Below are positions 37,363 through 45,344 of a DNA stretch of 64,000 nucleotides, one piece after another; within the stretch, counting starts at the first letter, position 1, and each line of letters begins with the position of its first letter. The stretch lies in IMG/VR virus record IMGVR_UViG_3300034198_027116, positions 1-64,000 of that record; one strand, written 5' to 3'. The position numbers were made by a program, and so were the translations under genes. Under the pieces are notes generated by a model. That model made no database searches. It was not told the DNA's origin and saw only the letters and a list, made by a program, of their open reading frames with translations. Origin of the DNA: a virus.

Positions 37363-38913
37363 CTACTGAATGACGAGAGGCACCGACTCCACCGACTCGC
37401 TCAACTTGACGCGATGCGTGGCGATGAGCCCGTGCTCCGGGTGAAGCACGTGCATGTTCTGACTCGGGGCGCTAGCTCCACCGCGGCCGATCGAGAGGTT
37501 GTTAGTGCCGATCCATGCGCCTGACCAGATGGTCATGCTGTCGGCGCCGACCGTTATCTGGGTAGGGCGATGGTAGTGGCCCTTGAGGTGAAGGTAGTGC
37601 TGAATCCCGGTAGAAAGACGAACCTGCAGGTCGTTCTTGAGACCCGTGACCACCGGGGCGCCGACTAGTCCGCCTCCTCGGTCCTGGTCTCCGTGCGTCA
37701 GCAGGATGATGCCCCCAGAGGTCTCGAAGTAGACGGCCTTGCGCGCCTCCGGGTCGTACCAGTCCACGCCACCGTTGTCTGGAAGAGCGGCGAGCTGGTG
37801 GCGCACCGACTCGTAGCACAGATAGTCGAACGACAGCGACGGGGGCAGCGCGCCTCCCTTTCGCCCCTGAGGAACGCCATGGTTGCCGACCACCGACACC
37901 ACAGCCACTCGATCTGCGCCAACCGACTTAGCTCGAGTAGCGATGCGCGCTACGGCTCCTGCCCAGGCGCGCGAAAGGCGTACTACCTGGGAGCCGGCGT
38001 CCAGCGCGAGGTGCCACTCCTGCCCATTGAAAACTCCGTGACCCTCGACGAAGTCGCCACCCTGCGCGAACCAGACGGTTCCGATGGGGTTGGAGTAGCT
38101 GACGTTCTCGAGCAGAGCCTCGACGGCCTCGACGTACCTCGGCAGGCGCTCGTCCTCGTAGACCTCAGGCGAGTAGCGGCCGCCCGGAGTGTCCTCGGCG
38201 TGCACGATCTCGCCGTACTGCTTGTCCGAGACGTGTAGCACGACGTCTACCGGAGTCTGACGCTTACGCTTGCGATCGGCCACAGGCAGCGGTGGAGGCG
38301 GCGTCACGCTCACGGTCTCGGCTGCGTAGCGCAGCTCGTCGATGAGCTCGCGAATCGCGTTTCCCTCGGTCTCGAGCTCGCGAACTCGGCGCTGCAACAT
38401 GGCAACCTTGGGCGTGCTGGTGGCGCGCACCGAGATGTCTCGATCCGAAGCGATGGCTGCCAGATGACTACGCGACACGCCGAAGACCGCAGCTGCGCGC
38501 TCGTACCCCATCGCCCCTAGGATCGCCTCCAGCTCGGCGTTCGTCATGCGGTCTACCACCAGGCGATCATCGCTCTTGGGAGTATCGCGGTGAGTTGGCA
38601 CCCCTCGCTCACGACACCAGCGTAGAGCCGTGTTGTAGGCCACGTTGTGATGTCGGGCCATCTCGGCCACCGAACCTAGTTCGTCGAGCCCGGCCTTGAG
38701 CTCGTCGGCAGAGGCGTACGGGCACCCTGCGCGAGGAGCGCCCACCTTGCCCGTGCGAGTAGACGCGCCCATCTCGCGGCACCACTTACGCACGGTAGAG
38801 GGAGAAGCGGCGATTTGCTGAGCGAGGATGTCTACGCTTCCTGCGGCAGCGATGGCCTCTTGCAGTTCATCGGTGTTGGCGTACGGACACTCACGCCTGC
38901 GACGGTTTGTCAT
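37363..38913 (-). CDS. Calcineurin-like phosphoesterase with N-terminal HTH repeats
   Basis: A 516-residue protein. ATG 38913 is chosen over GTG 38919 because TAGTGT ends six bases before it. Residues 1-165 hold three related helix-turn-helix units, two opening with CPYA (CPYANTDELQ, CPYASADELK). After a coiled segment and a PPPP linker, residues about 225-490 carry the metallophosphoesterase motifs HVSDKQYGE, GGDFVEGHG, VVGNHG, THGDQD and LKGHYHRP. It may be a DNA-targeted nuclease or phosphatase; the fusion is uncommon. Confidence 0.75.
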   Translation of the reverse strand: MTNRRRRECPYANTDELQEAIAAAGSVDILAQQIAASPSTVRKWCREMGASTRTGKVGAPRAGCPYASADELKAGLDELGSVAEMARHHNVAYNTALRWCRERGVPTHRDTPKSDDRLVVDRMTNAELEAILGAMGYERAAAVFGVSRSHLAAIASDRDISVRATSTPKVAMLQRRVRELETEGNAIRELIDELRYAAETVSVTPPPPLPVADRKRKRQTPVDVVLHVSDKQYGEIVHAEDTPGGRYSPEVYEDERLPRYVEAVEALLENVSYSNPIGTVWFAQGGDFVEGHGVFNGQEWHLALDAGSQVVRLSRAWAGAVARIATRAKSVGADRVAVVSVVGNHGVPQGRKGGALPPSLSFDYLCYESVRHQLAALPDNGGVDWYDPEARKAVYFETSGGIILLTHGDQDRGGGLVGAPVVTGLKNDLQVRLSTGIQHYLHLKGHYHRPTQITVGADSMTIWSGAWIGTNNLSIGRGGASAPSQNMHVLHPEHGLIATHRVKLSESVESVPLVIQ

Positions 38914-38919
38914 TGCCAC

Positions 38920-38928
38920 ACACTACCA
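38920..38928 (-). promoter_or_regulatory. Leaderless extended -10 of the phosphoesterase gene
   Basis: Read leftward: TGG-TAGTGT (38928-38920), six bases, ATG 38913. It is back to back with the rightward promoter at 38945, so the two are probably mutually exclusive. Confidence 0.5.
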
Positions 38929-38944
38929 CAAAATGTACCTAGTA

Positions 38945-38953
38945 TGGTATGCT
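38945..38953 (+). promoter_or_regulatory. Leaderless extended -10 of the MerR-like gene
   Basis: TGG-TATGCT (38945-38953), six bases, ATG 38960. The AGTATGG core is the same as at 3638, 6002 and 13371. No ribosome binding site fits before the ATG. Confidence 0.65.
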
Positions 38954-38959
38954 ATTTAC

Positions 38960-39256
38960 ATGGACAAGCTGTACAGCATCGGAGAAGCGGCAACGGAACT
39001 GGGTACGTCTTCGCAGCAGCTGCGCCGCTGGGAACGCGAGGGCCTGATTCCTCCTCCGTCCTCGCGCATTCAGAGAGGCAAGCGCCTTGACCGACGCTAC
39101 ACGCAGGACGACATCGACCAGCTCAAGGAGCTGCGCTGGCTGTTCAAGGTCGGCGCGCCCACGGCAGAAGAGGTCGAGGAGCGGGAGCGCCGGCGGCGTG
39201 AGTTTCTGCCCATGCGCAGTCAGGTCCAGGACCAGGGCAAAAAGCTAGGGGAGTAA
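38960..39256 (+). CDS. MerR-family-like transcriptional regulator
   Basis: A 98-residue protein. Residues 5-70 form the winged helix-turn-helix of MerR proteins (YSIGEAATELGTSSQQLRRWEREG, then RRYTQDDIDQLKELRWL). There is no effector domain, only a short charged helix, so it is a minimal MerR or an excisionase/AlpA-like factor. It diverges from the phosphoesterase gene with overlapping promoters, where MerR proteins usually act. Confidence 0.78.
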   Translation: MDKLYSIGEAATELGTSSQQLRRWEREGLIPPPSSRIQRGKRLDRRYTQDDIDQLKELRWLFKVGAPTAEEVEERERRRREFLPMRSQVQDQGKKLGE

Positions 39257-39257
39257 C

Positions 39258-39458
39258 ATGAGTCAGATCGACGAGGGAGACGAGCTGGAGTACGGGCTCT
39301 CGATCGAGGCCGCCCCGGGCGTCTGGGTGAAAGCGGCATTGAAGGTAAAGGCTCGTCCGGGCGAGACTCCGATGGCTTGCTGGGAGCGAGCTAGCGAAAC
39401 GGTGGACTCGCTGCTGCGCTTTCACGCAGACCGATTAGCCTCAGAACTCTCGAAGTAG
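39258..39458 (+). CDS. Hypothetical protein
   Basis: A 66-residue protein one base after the MerR-like gene, with AGGGGAG as ribosome binding site. A short beta region (10-30) is followed by a helix. No family is recognised. Confidence 0.6.
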   Translation: MSQIDEGDELEYGLSIEAAPGVWVKAALKVKARPGETPMACWERASETVDSLLRFHADRLASELSK

Positions 39459-39462
39459 CCGC

Positions 39463-39468
39463 TATAAT
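39463..39468 (+). promoter_or_regulatory. Consensus -10 (TATAAT)
   Basis: A perfect TATAAT lies just after the stop at 39458. The -35 is poor. It would start RNA near 39475, exactly where the folded element at 39474 begins. Confidence 0.5.
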
Positions 39469-39473
39469 AGGTA

Positions 39474-39587
39474 GCGGATAAGGCGCGAGAGTCCTAGCTA
39501 CGAGCCGTCATGTCATGGCCCTTCCAGGGGTGGCCCAGCCTCCAGCTATCCGCGCAGGGCAGGCGGGGGACGTTATAGTCCCCCGCC
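39474..39587 (+). ncRNA. Candidate structured small RNA or leader element
   Basis: GCGGATA (39474-39480) can pair with TATCCGC (39547-39553), closing an 80-base domain that contains a CCCT/AGGG hairpin. After it comes a 10-bp perfect hairpin, GGCGGGGGAC (39562-39571) with 39578-39587 and loop GTTATA, resembling a terminator. A consensus -10 lies at its 5' end. The 149-base gap holds no plausible ORF. It is not a tRNA: the D, anticodon and T arms do not form. It may be an independent sRNA or the leader of the gene at 39608. Confidence 0.4.
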
Positions 39588-39607
39588 ATCCCTGATATCC
39601 TTTAGGC

Positions 39608-39928
39608 ATGGCTCTCTACTACCTAGCAGGTCCCATGAGCGGTATCCAGGACTTCAACTATCCTGCGTTTGACGCGGCCGCGCGCGACCTAAGGGCGCAG
39701 GGATTTGAGGTACTCAACCCAGCGGAGCAGTTTGAGGGCGATCAGAGCCTGCCTCGCTCCGTCTACCTGCGAAGAGCGGTCGAGAACCTGCTGCAGTGCG
39801 AGGCCATCGTGATGCTGCCGGACTGGCAGCGGTCGCCTGGAGCCATCTTCGAGATGACCGTGGCGAGCGCCCTCGAACTCAGCATTCATCGCTACGTGGC
39901 ACACATGCCTCCGGCCTCGCTGCTGTGA
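39608..39928 (+). CDS. DUF4406 (nucleoside deoxyribosyltransferase-like) protein
   Basis: A 106-residue protein. YYLAGPMSGI at the start, YPAFDAAARDLRAQGFEVLNPAE (about 16-38) and SPGAIFEMTVA near residue 77 match DUF4406, a Rossmann-like family close to nucleoside 2-deoxyribosyltransferases and common in phages. A nucleotide or nucleoside substrate is likely, but the reaction is unknown. It overlaps ruvC by four bases. Confidence 0.8.
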   Translation: MALYYLAGPMSGIQDFNYPAFDAAARDLRAQGFEVLNPAEQFEGDQSLPRSVYLRRAVENLLQCEAIVMLPDWQRSPGAIFEMTVASALELSIHRYVAHMPPASLL

Positions 39929-40422
39929 TCGTCGGCGTTGACTTCTCCACCAAGGCGCTGCATTGCTGCTTTGCAGCTGACTCGGTACCTCAGATCGCTC
40001 GACTAGAGATCGCCTCTGCGGAGACCGAGGTGCAGGCCTCCTTGGTCTACGAGTTGCTAGGGGGTCTGTTGCGGACGCTGGAAGAGCGCTACGAGCAGGG
40101 GCCAGGGCTTTTGGTCATCGAGCGCCCATGGGCTGGTTCTAACGCCCGCTCGGTGGTAAAGCTCGGCCAGGTGCAGGGCGCAGTGATGGCGACCGCCTAC
40201 GCGCATGGGTGGGTGGTACGCGAGGAAGACCCTTCGGCCATTCGCAAGGCGGTGGTAGGGGTCGGAACCGCGAAGGGCAAGGGCGCCATCAAGCAGATCG
40301 TGCGCGACTGGGTGAAGATGGTGTACAAGATGGACCTGTCCGAGGACGCGGCCGACGCCGTGGTCATCTGGTCGTATGGAGCGGTACTGCAGAAACCTCG
40401 GCCGAGAGGTCTCGGGGCGTAA
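39925..40422 (+). CDS. ruvC: RuvC-like Holliday-junction resolvase
   Basis: A 165-residue RNase H-fold nuclease with GTG 39925 overlapping the previous stop. Acidic active-site residues are D6 (GVDFSTK), E66 (VIERPWAG), D141 and D144 (EDAADAVV). GVGTAKGKG matches the family's Lys-bearing loop. It should cut four-way junctions during recombination or packaging. Its last 59 bases overlap an opposing gene tail to tail. Confidence 0.85.
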   Translation: MIVGVDFSTKALHCCFAADSVPQIARLEIASAETEVQASLVYELLGGLLRTLEERYEQGPGLLVIERPWAGSNARSVVKLGQVQGAVMATAYAHGWVVREEDPSAIRKAVVGVGTAKGKGAIKQIVRDWVKMVYKMDLSEDAADAVVIWSYGAVLQKPRPRGLGA

Positions 40423-40759
40423 AGTGCGCAGCCGTGCGCCAGGCGAACTCCTCCGGCAGCGTATCTAGGCGCGACCGCAACCAGAACGCAGCGTCTTCAC
40501 CCCAGGCCCAGAGCTCGCGCCCGAACTGGCGCCGGTCAAAGGGCGATTCTATGCCAAAGCAGATCGAACCAACCGCAGCGTCGCGCGCGAGGTGAGCGTG
40601 AGCATCGTGCGTAGGACAGAGCTGAAAGGAATCGAGGATGCGCATCTCGCCGTACAGCTGAAGCTGCCAGCGCACGGGGATCAGATGATGCTGGCGAAAG
40701 GTGTATGGCAGCGGAAGATGGTGCGTCCGCACCGTACATCCGTGGTCAAGACTACTCAC
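40364..40759 (-). CDS. HNH-like protein overlapping ruvC
   Basis: A 131-residue protein with GTG 40759 overlapping the stop of the gene upstream. RTHHLPLPYTFRQHHLIPVRW near the N-terminus and LCPTHDAHAHL (about 47-57) resemble an HNH domain in which the central Asn is Ser. It may be a diverged nuclease. Its last 59 bases are antisense to the RuvC C-terminus, which constrains both proteins. Confidence 0.5.
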   Translation of the reverse strand: MSSLDHGCTVRTHHLPLPYTFRQHHLIPVRWQLQLYGEMRILDSFQLCPTHDAHAHLARDAAVGSICFGIESPFDRRQFGRELWAWGEDAAFWLRSRLDTLPEEFAWRTAAHFTPRDLSAEVSAVPLHTTR

Positions 40760-40982
40760 CGATCAGCTTGTTCAGCTCGAAACGCAGGCGCTCGAGCTGG
40801 CGGTCGATCCGAGCGATTCGTGCCGCTGCGGTCTCTCCTGGCCCCACGATGACCTGGTCGCCGTCATCGCTCATCTTGGAGTTGAGCTCCGCCTCAAAGC
40901 GGGTAGCTTCGAGCTGACGAAGGGCGTCGTGGATCATCTGGGCTCGATCGGGCACATCGAGAGCTTGGTACTCCGGGTTCAT
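40752..40982 (-). CDS. Hypothetical helical protein
   Basis: A 76-residue helical protein with a C-terminal heptad region (about 50-75) and ATG 40982. It follows the last tail gene by eight bases, so it is part of the structural transcript. No family is recognised. Confidence 0.55.
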   Translation of the reverse strand: MNPEYQALDVPDRAQMIHDALRQLEATRFEAELNSKMSDDGDQVIVGPGETAAARIARIDRQLERLRFELNKLIGE

Positions 40983-40990
40983 GCTTCTCC

Positions 40991-41767
40991 CTAGCCGGTG
41001 ACGACCAGCTGGTTCGAGTTGTTGATGGTAATCGTGGCGGACGTGCCGTCTGGCTTGTACAGCAGGATGGCGCTCTGAGCGGTATTGTTGCCAACCTCCA
41101 GCGTCTTAGCTCGCACGCACAACGATACGGTACCGGTATAGGTGCCGCTCGAGGTAGCGATCGAAGCCCCGTTGCTAAACGCGATGCCGCCCGTAGCCGC
41201 CGATCCGATCGAGATACCGTTGGTGGTAACCGAGAGCAGCGAACCTCCCGTAGACAGCTTGACGTCCAGCAGGTTGCCGGTCTGAGACGACGCCCCCTGC
41301 ACGGTGAGCGGCACGTCGGAGGGAACCAGCGGCCGCAGTACGAAGGCGTTGTACTGGTCAGCGCTGGCCTGCACCCCGTTGAGCAGCCTCAGGCTCGTGA
41401 TGGTAGAACCACTCCACGTAGCGGTTCCTACCTTGCGATAGAAGTCGCTAGTAGGCGTACCGTTGTTGATCTCGAGGGTAGCCGACTTGGGCGAGGCCAC
41501 ATCATCGCTAGTCACGTAAACGTCGTAGCCGCCCGCGCTACCGGTAGCGGTAGCGCTGACCGTGCTGGCGCCGTAGCGAGTCTTAGCTCCGATCCTAACC
41601 GCGTAGGCACCCTCGGTCAAAGCGTCCCCGTACAGCGTTACCTGATTGGTAGAGTCTCGGCGCAACCGCATACCCCAGCTCAGACCGGTGTTGATCTCCT
41701 GGGAGTCATTGAGCCACTCGGCGGTTACGGCGGTGGTGGCATCGCTGAAGTTGATGTCTCGACTCAT
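40991..41767 (-). CDS. Tail fibre-like protein
   Basis: A 258-residue beta-rich protein, very high in Ser, Thr, Gly and Asn, with repeating strand-turn patterns and an end (IGSAATGGIAFSNGASIA and onward) typical of trimeric fibre tips. ATG 41767 is six bases after TAGAAT, so it may be made from its own leaderless mRNA. It is a probable receptor-binding component. Confidence 0.65.
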   Translation of the reverse strand: MSRDINFSDATTAVTAEWLNDSQEINTGLSWGMRLRRDSTNQVTLYGDALTEGAYAVRIGAKTRYGASTVSATATGSAGGYDVYVTSDDVASPKSATLEINNGTPTSDFYRKVGTATWSGSTITSLRLLNGVQASADQYNAFVLRPLVPSDVPLTVQGASSQTGNLLDVKLSTGGSLLSVTTNGISIGSAATGGIAFSNGASIATSSGTYTGTVSLCVRAKTLEVGNNTAQSAILLYKPDGTSATITINNSNQLVVTG

Positions 41768-41773
41768 GGGTAC

Positions 41774-41779
41774 ATTCTA
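41774..41779 (-). promoter_or_regulatory. -10 of a leaderless fibre mRNA
   Basis: TAGAAT read leftward, then six bases, then ATG 41767. No ribosome binding site is present. It sits in the 14-base gap between two tail genes. Confidence 0.5.
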
Positions 41780-41781
41780 TC

Positions 41782-43005
41782 CTACGTGCGAGTTGCCGAG
41801 GAGTCGGTGGCGGTGGCCTGCTCCCCCTGTCGGTTGGTGGTAGATTCGAGCACGTCGCCGTGAGTATCCACGAAGTGGGTGGCGAGGGTGCTGCCCGCTA
41901 GATCGCCAGCGTAGAACACGTCGTAGTAGATGGTGACGCCTAGGTGAGCGGGCACGAGCCGATGGCAGCACGAATAGAAGTCAAAGCGCGCTCCATCCAG
42001 CGGCACGGAGACGTCGAGCGAGTAGTTCGCAAAGTCCTCGTGCAGGCGCACCTGCTGACCCGCGGCCAGGCTCAAGGCCTGCTGAAGCTCTGCGGTCGTC
42101 ACGGGCATCGACAGCAGCCCCTTGATGAGGTTGCGGCGGCGCACGTCGGAGTATAGGTAGGGTTCGGCCGGAAGACCCAAGGCGTCCTCGTGTCGCAGCA
42201 ACATTCTGCCGGCTAGCCCCGGGATACCTTGTGGCAGGCTCTCGTTGATAGCTGCCCACAGAGCGTCTAGCTCATAGCCCGCCCCCTGAGCGATGGCATC
42301 GTTGACGCTCTGATCCCAGTGATACTCGGGCAAGCGCTCGATGAAGGCGTTGGCTCTCGCCTCCTCTCGCGGAAGCTGAGTCCATCCAGAGAGTACGTCG
42401 AAGAAGATGGTACCGCCCGCCGTACTCTCCAGCGTGATCTCTACGGCCTCGATACGCCCCCAGGACGGAGTGCCTACGGCGCGAAAGCTAGTCTTGGCGA
42501 CGAGGGTGGTGACCCAGTCGCCAAAGGTAATCGACTGAGCGTAGCCATAGGAGGCCGCGCCCATCGAGGGATCTGCCTCGTCGTAGTAGGTAGCGGTGCC
42601 GTAGATCGAGGTACCTCCGCTCCCCGCTGCCGACGGAGACCAGCTAAACTCGAAGTAGCTGGCCGCGGCGCCCGGCATGTATGGCATCGGCGGAGGCATC
42701 GGCACCATGGGCACGTAGCTGGTATAGAGCCGCAGCGTGGCCTGAGCGAGCGGGGTGGCGTCGGGCGTATACGTCACGATGCCTACGCCGTGAAAGTCCG
42801 CGAAGTCCGTGGGATAGCGACTGGTGGCCGTGAGTACCTCGGTTCCCAGCGTGGTCAGCTGCAACGAATAGTCACCCTGTAGCTTGGGGTAGGTGGCAAG
42901 CTGCACGCTGCCGCCCACGGGATCAGACTCGCCCGTCCAGCCCTCGGACCGGCGCGCCAGGTAGAGAGGGGTCAGATACCCGCCGTCGAGAGAGGTATAG
43001 CTCAT
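41782..43005 (-). CDS. Baseplate/tail protein with gpI-like C-terminal domain
   Basis: A 407-residue protein. The N-terminal half (to about 205) looks like a jelly-roll carbohydrate-binding-type domain. From about 215 the pattern ARANAFIERLPEYHWD, then QGIPGLAGRMLLRHEDALGLP and RRRNLIKGLLSMPVTTAELQQAL follows P2 gpI/YmfQ-type tail proteins, which link baseplate to fibre. It overlaps the baseplate J gene by four bases, the usual gene order. Confidence 0.75.
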   Translation of the reverse strand: MSYTSLDGGYLTPLYLARRSEGWTGESDPVGGSVQLATYPKLQGDYSLQLTTLGTEVLTATSRYPTDFADFHGVGIVTYTPDATPLAQATLRLYTSYVPMVPMPPPMPYMPGAAASYFEFSWSPSAAGSGGTSIYGTATYYDEADPSMGAASYGYAQSITFGDWVTTLVAKTSFRAVGTPSWGRIEAVEITLESTAGGTIFFDVLSGWTQLPREEARANAFIERLPEYHWDQSVNDAIAQGAGYELDALWAAINESLPQGIPGLAGRMLLRHEDALGLPAEPYLYSDVRRRNLIKGLLSMPVTTAELQQALSLAAGQQVRLHEDFANYSLDVSVPLDGARFDFYSCCHRLVPAHLGVTIYYDVFYAGDLAGSTLATHFVDTHGDVLESTTNRQGEQATATDSSATRT

Positions 43006-44108
43006 GGCGTGCTTAGGATGATCGAGCCGAAGTAGCCCTTGGTGTTGCTGGCCAGCTGGTAGTTGGTGTTAGTGCCCTCGATCGTCAGCGACGCCCACGT
43101 GACGTCCTTGACGCCGTGCGTCTGAACGATCACAGCTAGCACCTCCGACAGGTACACGACGCCACCCGGGCTAACGGTCTTGAGGTAGCCCGCTACGTTG
43201 AGCTCGCACTCGGTCTGGACGTCGGCGATCCCGTACCCACTCTCCAGGGAGATCTGCGCGACGAAGTCCAGCCCAGCTAGGCTCGGAGTCGTGACGGTGA
43301 CGTCAGCTCCCACCGGCGTTACTGCCGCGATGGCCGCCGTAGCCTGCGCTAGCACGGCGCTCGACACCGGGGCGTAACCCGCGTCCATCACGATGACGCG
43401 CACGGTACCGTTCCCGGCCCAGAGCGGCTCTACCACTATCACTCCCACTCCGGCTACCGAGGTGCCTGCCGCTTCGTAGTCAGCGGTCGTACCTGCGCCG
43501 CGGCCCAGCCGCATCCGCTCTAGCAGAACCGTACGCAGATCGTCGTCGCTCTGCTCGTCGCTTCCTCCCGTAGCCGGAACAGAGTTATTGATCGAGGTGA
43601 TGCCGTCGATCGGATCCTCGAGGCGCACGACCGCGTTAGCCGCGACGTTACCTACCACGCCGCCGGTTGTGCACTGCGTGGCGATCGTCGCGGTCGTATC
43701 GCTCAGCGTAGTTTCGTTGAGAGTCTGAAAGTAGATGGGCTCGCCGAGGTTCGCAGAATCGAGCAGAGTGGACACCCTGGTACCGGCGGGCACGACCGTG
43801 CCGATGGTGCCGGTGAAGTCGACGTCTAGCGTGGCGTAGGCCGCGAGCTTACGAGACACGCCGAAGGACTCGGCGATGGCCTCCAGGTACACGTCCGTGG
43901 CTGTCTGCGGATACACCTGCGTGGCAACCTGGTCCATGGACTGATAGAAGGTCTCGAGCTCGGCTGCAAAGGTCGCGATCAGATCGTAGGCAAACGAACC
44001 CTCCGTGCGATCGTAGCTCGAGGGCAGCGAGACCAGCATGCGGGAGATGATCTCGGAGATGGTGTTGCGCGACGCGTACTCGGGGTCGCTGATGAAGGTG
44101 ACGGTCAT
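43002..44108 (-). CDS. Baseplate J-like protein
   Basis: A 368-residue protein matching the gpJ/Mu gp47 wedge family: SFAYDLIATFAAELE near residue 40, a V(P/V)AGTRV motif near 125, then DDDLRTVLLERM...G.GTTADY near 195-215. In contractile tails it forms the baseplate wedge that holds the ring before contraction. Confidence 0.85.
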   Translation of the reverse strand: MTVTFISDPEYASRNTISEIISRMLVSLPSSYDRTEGSFAYDLIATFAAELETFYQSMDQVATQVYPQTATDVYLEAIAESFGVSRKLAAYATLDVDFTGTIGTVVPAGTRVSTLLDSANLGEPIYFQTLNETTLSDTTATIATQCTTGGVVGNVAANAVVRLEDPIDGITSINNSVPATGGSDEQSDDDLRTVLLERMRLGRGAGTTADYEAAGTSVAGVGVIVVEPLWAGNGTVRVIVMDAGYAPVSSAVLAQATAAIAAVTPVGADVTVTTPSLAGLDFVAQISLESGYGIADVQTECELNVAGYLKTVSPGGVVYLSEVLAVIVQTHGVKDVTWASLTIEGTNTNYQLASNTKGYFGSIILSTP

Positions 44109-44116
44109 GGGGTCTC

Positions 44117-44590
44117 CTACAGCGTTACGACGAGCCTGGTCTCGCCGGCAAGCTTGTCATAGATGGTCATGTAGATCACGGCAGAATCGCTCGATAGCTG
44201 CTCGAGCCTCACGTCCTTGACCTGCAGGATGAGGGGGTGCATGAGCAGGCATCGCTCTAGATCGTCCTGCAAACCCATCTTGAGCTCGCTAAACGATCGC
44301 TTACCGATCTGAAGCGCGAAGTCCGTTCCGTAGTCGTCGCCGTAGATGACGTACGTGCCCCTGGGAGTTCGCAGCGCCTTTTCGATCCATACCAGAAGGG
44401 ATCGTTGGTCCTTTGACAGCACCAGGGTCTGCCGTCCCGCCTGCACGTAGCCGACCGCGCCAGGCCCAAACCTAAAGATGGGAGTCAGCGGATAGGCGGT
44501 CATCTCCTGCTCGATGGGCGCGTTGCTATCGGCCGTCTCGAGGTTGAAGAAGAACTGATCGTCTGGCAGCAGGGTTCCGAAGGTCGTCAC
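44117..44590 (-). CDS. DUF2634/gp25-like baseplate protein
   Basis: A 157-residue protein with a GTG start. RTPRGTYVIYGDDYGTDFALQIGK (about 73-96) is the DUF2634 (XkdS-like) signature, related to the gp25 lysozyme-like wedge. It sits directly before baseplate J, as in PBSX-type and many myovirus cassettes. GTG 44590 lies six bases after TAAGAT, so it may have its own leaderless transcript. Confidence 0.78.
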   Translation of the reverse strand: MTTFGTLLPDDQFFFNLETADSNAPIEQEMTAYPLTPIFRFGPGAVGYVQAGRQTLVLSKDQRSLLVWIEKALRTPRGTYVIYGDDYGTDFALQIGKRSFSELKMGLQDDLERCLLMHPLILQVKDVRLEQLSSDSAVIYMTIYDKLAGETRLVVTL

Positions 44591-44596
44591 TTGGGT

Positions 44597-44602
44597 ATCT
44601 TA
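44597..44602 (-). promoter_or_regulatory. -10-like hexamer before a leaderless start
   Basis: TAAGAT read leftward, then six bases, then GTG 44590. It overlaps the stop codon of the upstream gene. Confidence 0.4.
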
Positions 44603-45343
44603 CTCGCTTACCTGTTGAGCCGTGAGGATGACGGAGGGAATGGCTGGTACCGGTGACGCCGCCGGCACCGCCTTGAGCTGAACGCGGTTATCGCTAACCG
44701 ACCACATCAGCTCCGCGTACTGACCAGCCTCAGCCACCGTAACGAAGAAGTTCCAGGCGGCGATGTTCTGGGCGTTGGTTCCCTGGATGGCTACCTCGCT
44801 GGCGGAGTTGGCGACGTCGATACCGTCCTGGCGCAGCCAGATGTAGATGAGACCGGTAGAGCCAGCGCTCTTGTCTAGCTGAACCGAAAACTGCAGGTTG
44901 TAGACGCCGGGATGCTCGAAGACCACGTGGCTGGTGTGGGTAGGATCGATGTGCACCCCGTCGCTAGCGTCGGTATGGTTGTACGTCATCGCGTAGGCCG
45001 TGCCGGTAGCCGCGGCAGACTGCGTGGTCGTATCGTAGAACGAACCGTAGTAAGCGCGAGCGGGAACGCTCACGCCGGTGGCGTCTCCGATGAAGCCGAC
45101 GATGAAGTGACGTTCGTTCTGGTACAGCACGAGCACACGGTCTCCCACGGACAGCCCGCCGATGACGCCCATCGTCAGGCAGTCCCCGGCTAGTCCCACG
45201 CTGCTGTCGGGCCGTACCACGATGCCGTCCACGGGATCGTCCGTCGCTACCACCGTAGCGGTATCTAGCGTGGTGGTGCTCATGCGCGCCGCCAGCCTAG
45301 CCTCCTGGTGGATGACGCCGAGTAGGTCGCGGTAGGCGTTCAA
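44600..45343 (-). CDS. Baseplate/spike-region protein
   Basis: A 247-residue protein. GLSVGDRVLVLYQNERHFIVGFIG (about 65-88) resembles the OB-fold of tail spike and DUF2577-type proteins; the C-terminal half is beta-rich, like C1q/jelly-roll tips. Its position between the XkdQ-like hub and the gp25-like protein matches the spike slot of contractile tails. Confidence 0.6.
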   Translation of the reverse strand: MNAYRDLLGVIHQEARLAARMSTTTLDTATVVATDDPVDGIVVRPDSSVGLAGDCLTMGVIGGLSVGDRVLVLYQNERHFIVGFIGDATGVSVPARAYYGSFYDTTTQSAAATGTAYAMTYNHTDASDGVHIDPTHTSHVVFEHPGVYNLQFSVQLDKSAGSTGLIYIWLRQDGIDVANSASEVAIQGTNAQNIAAWNFFVTVAEAGQYAELMWSVSDNRVQLKAVPAASPVPAIPSVILTAQQVSE

Positions 45344-45344
45344 C

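Noticed and set aside
39474-39553. tRNA-like fold closed by a 7-bp acceptor-type stem (GCGGATA/TATCCGC)
   Set aside because: The length of 80 is right, but no D-loop GG, no seven-base anticodon loop and no GTTC-type T-loop can be formed on either strand. It is kept only as a candidate structured RNA.
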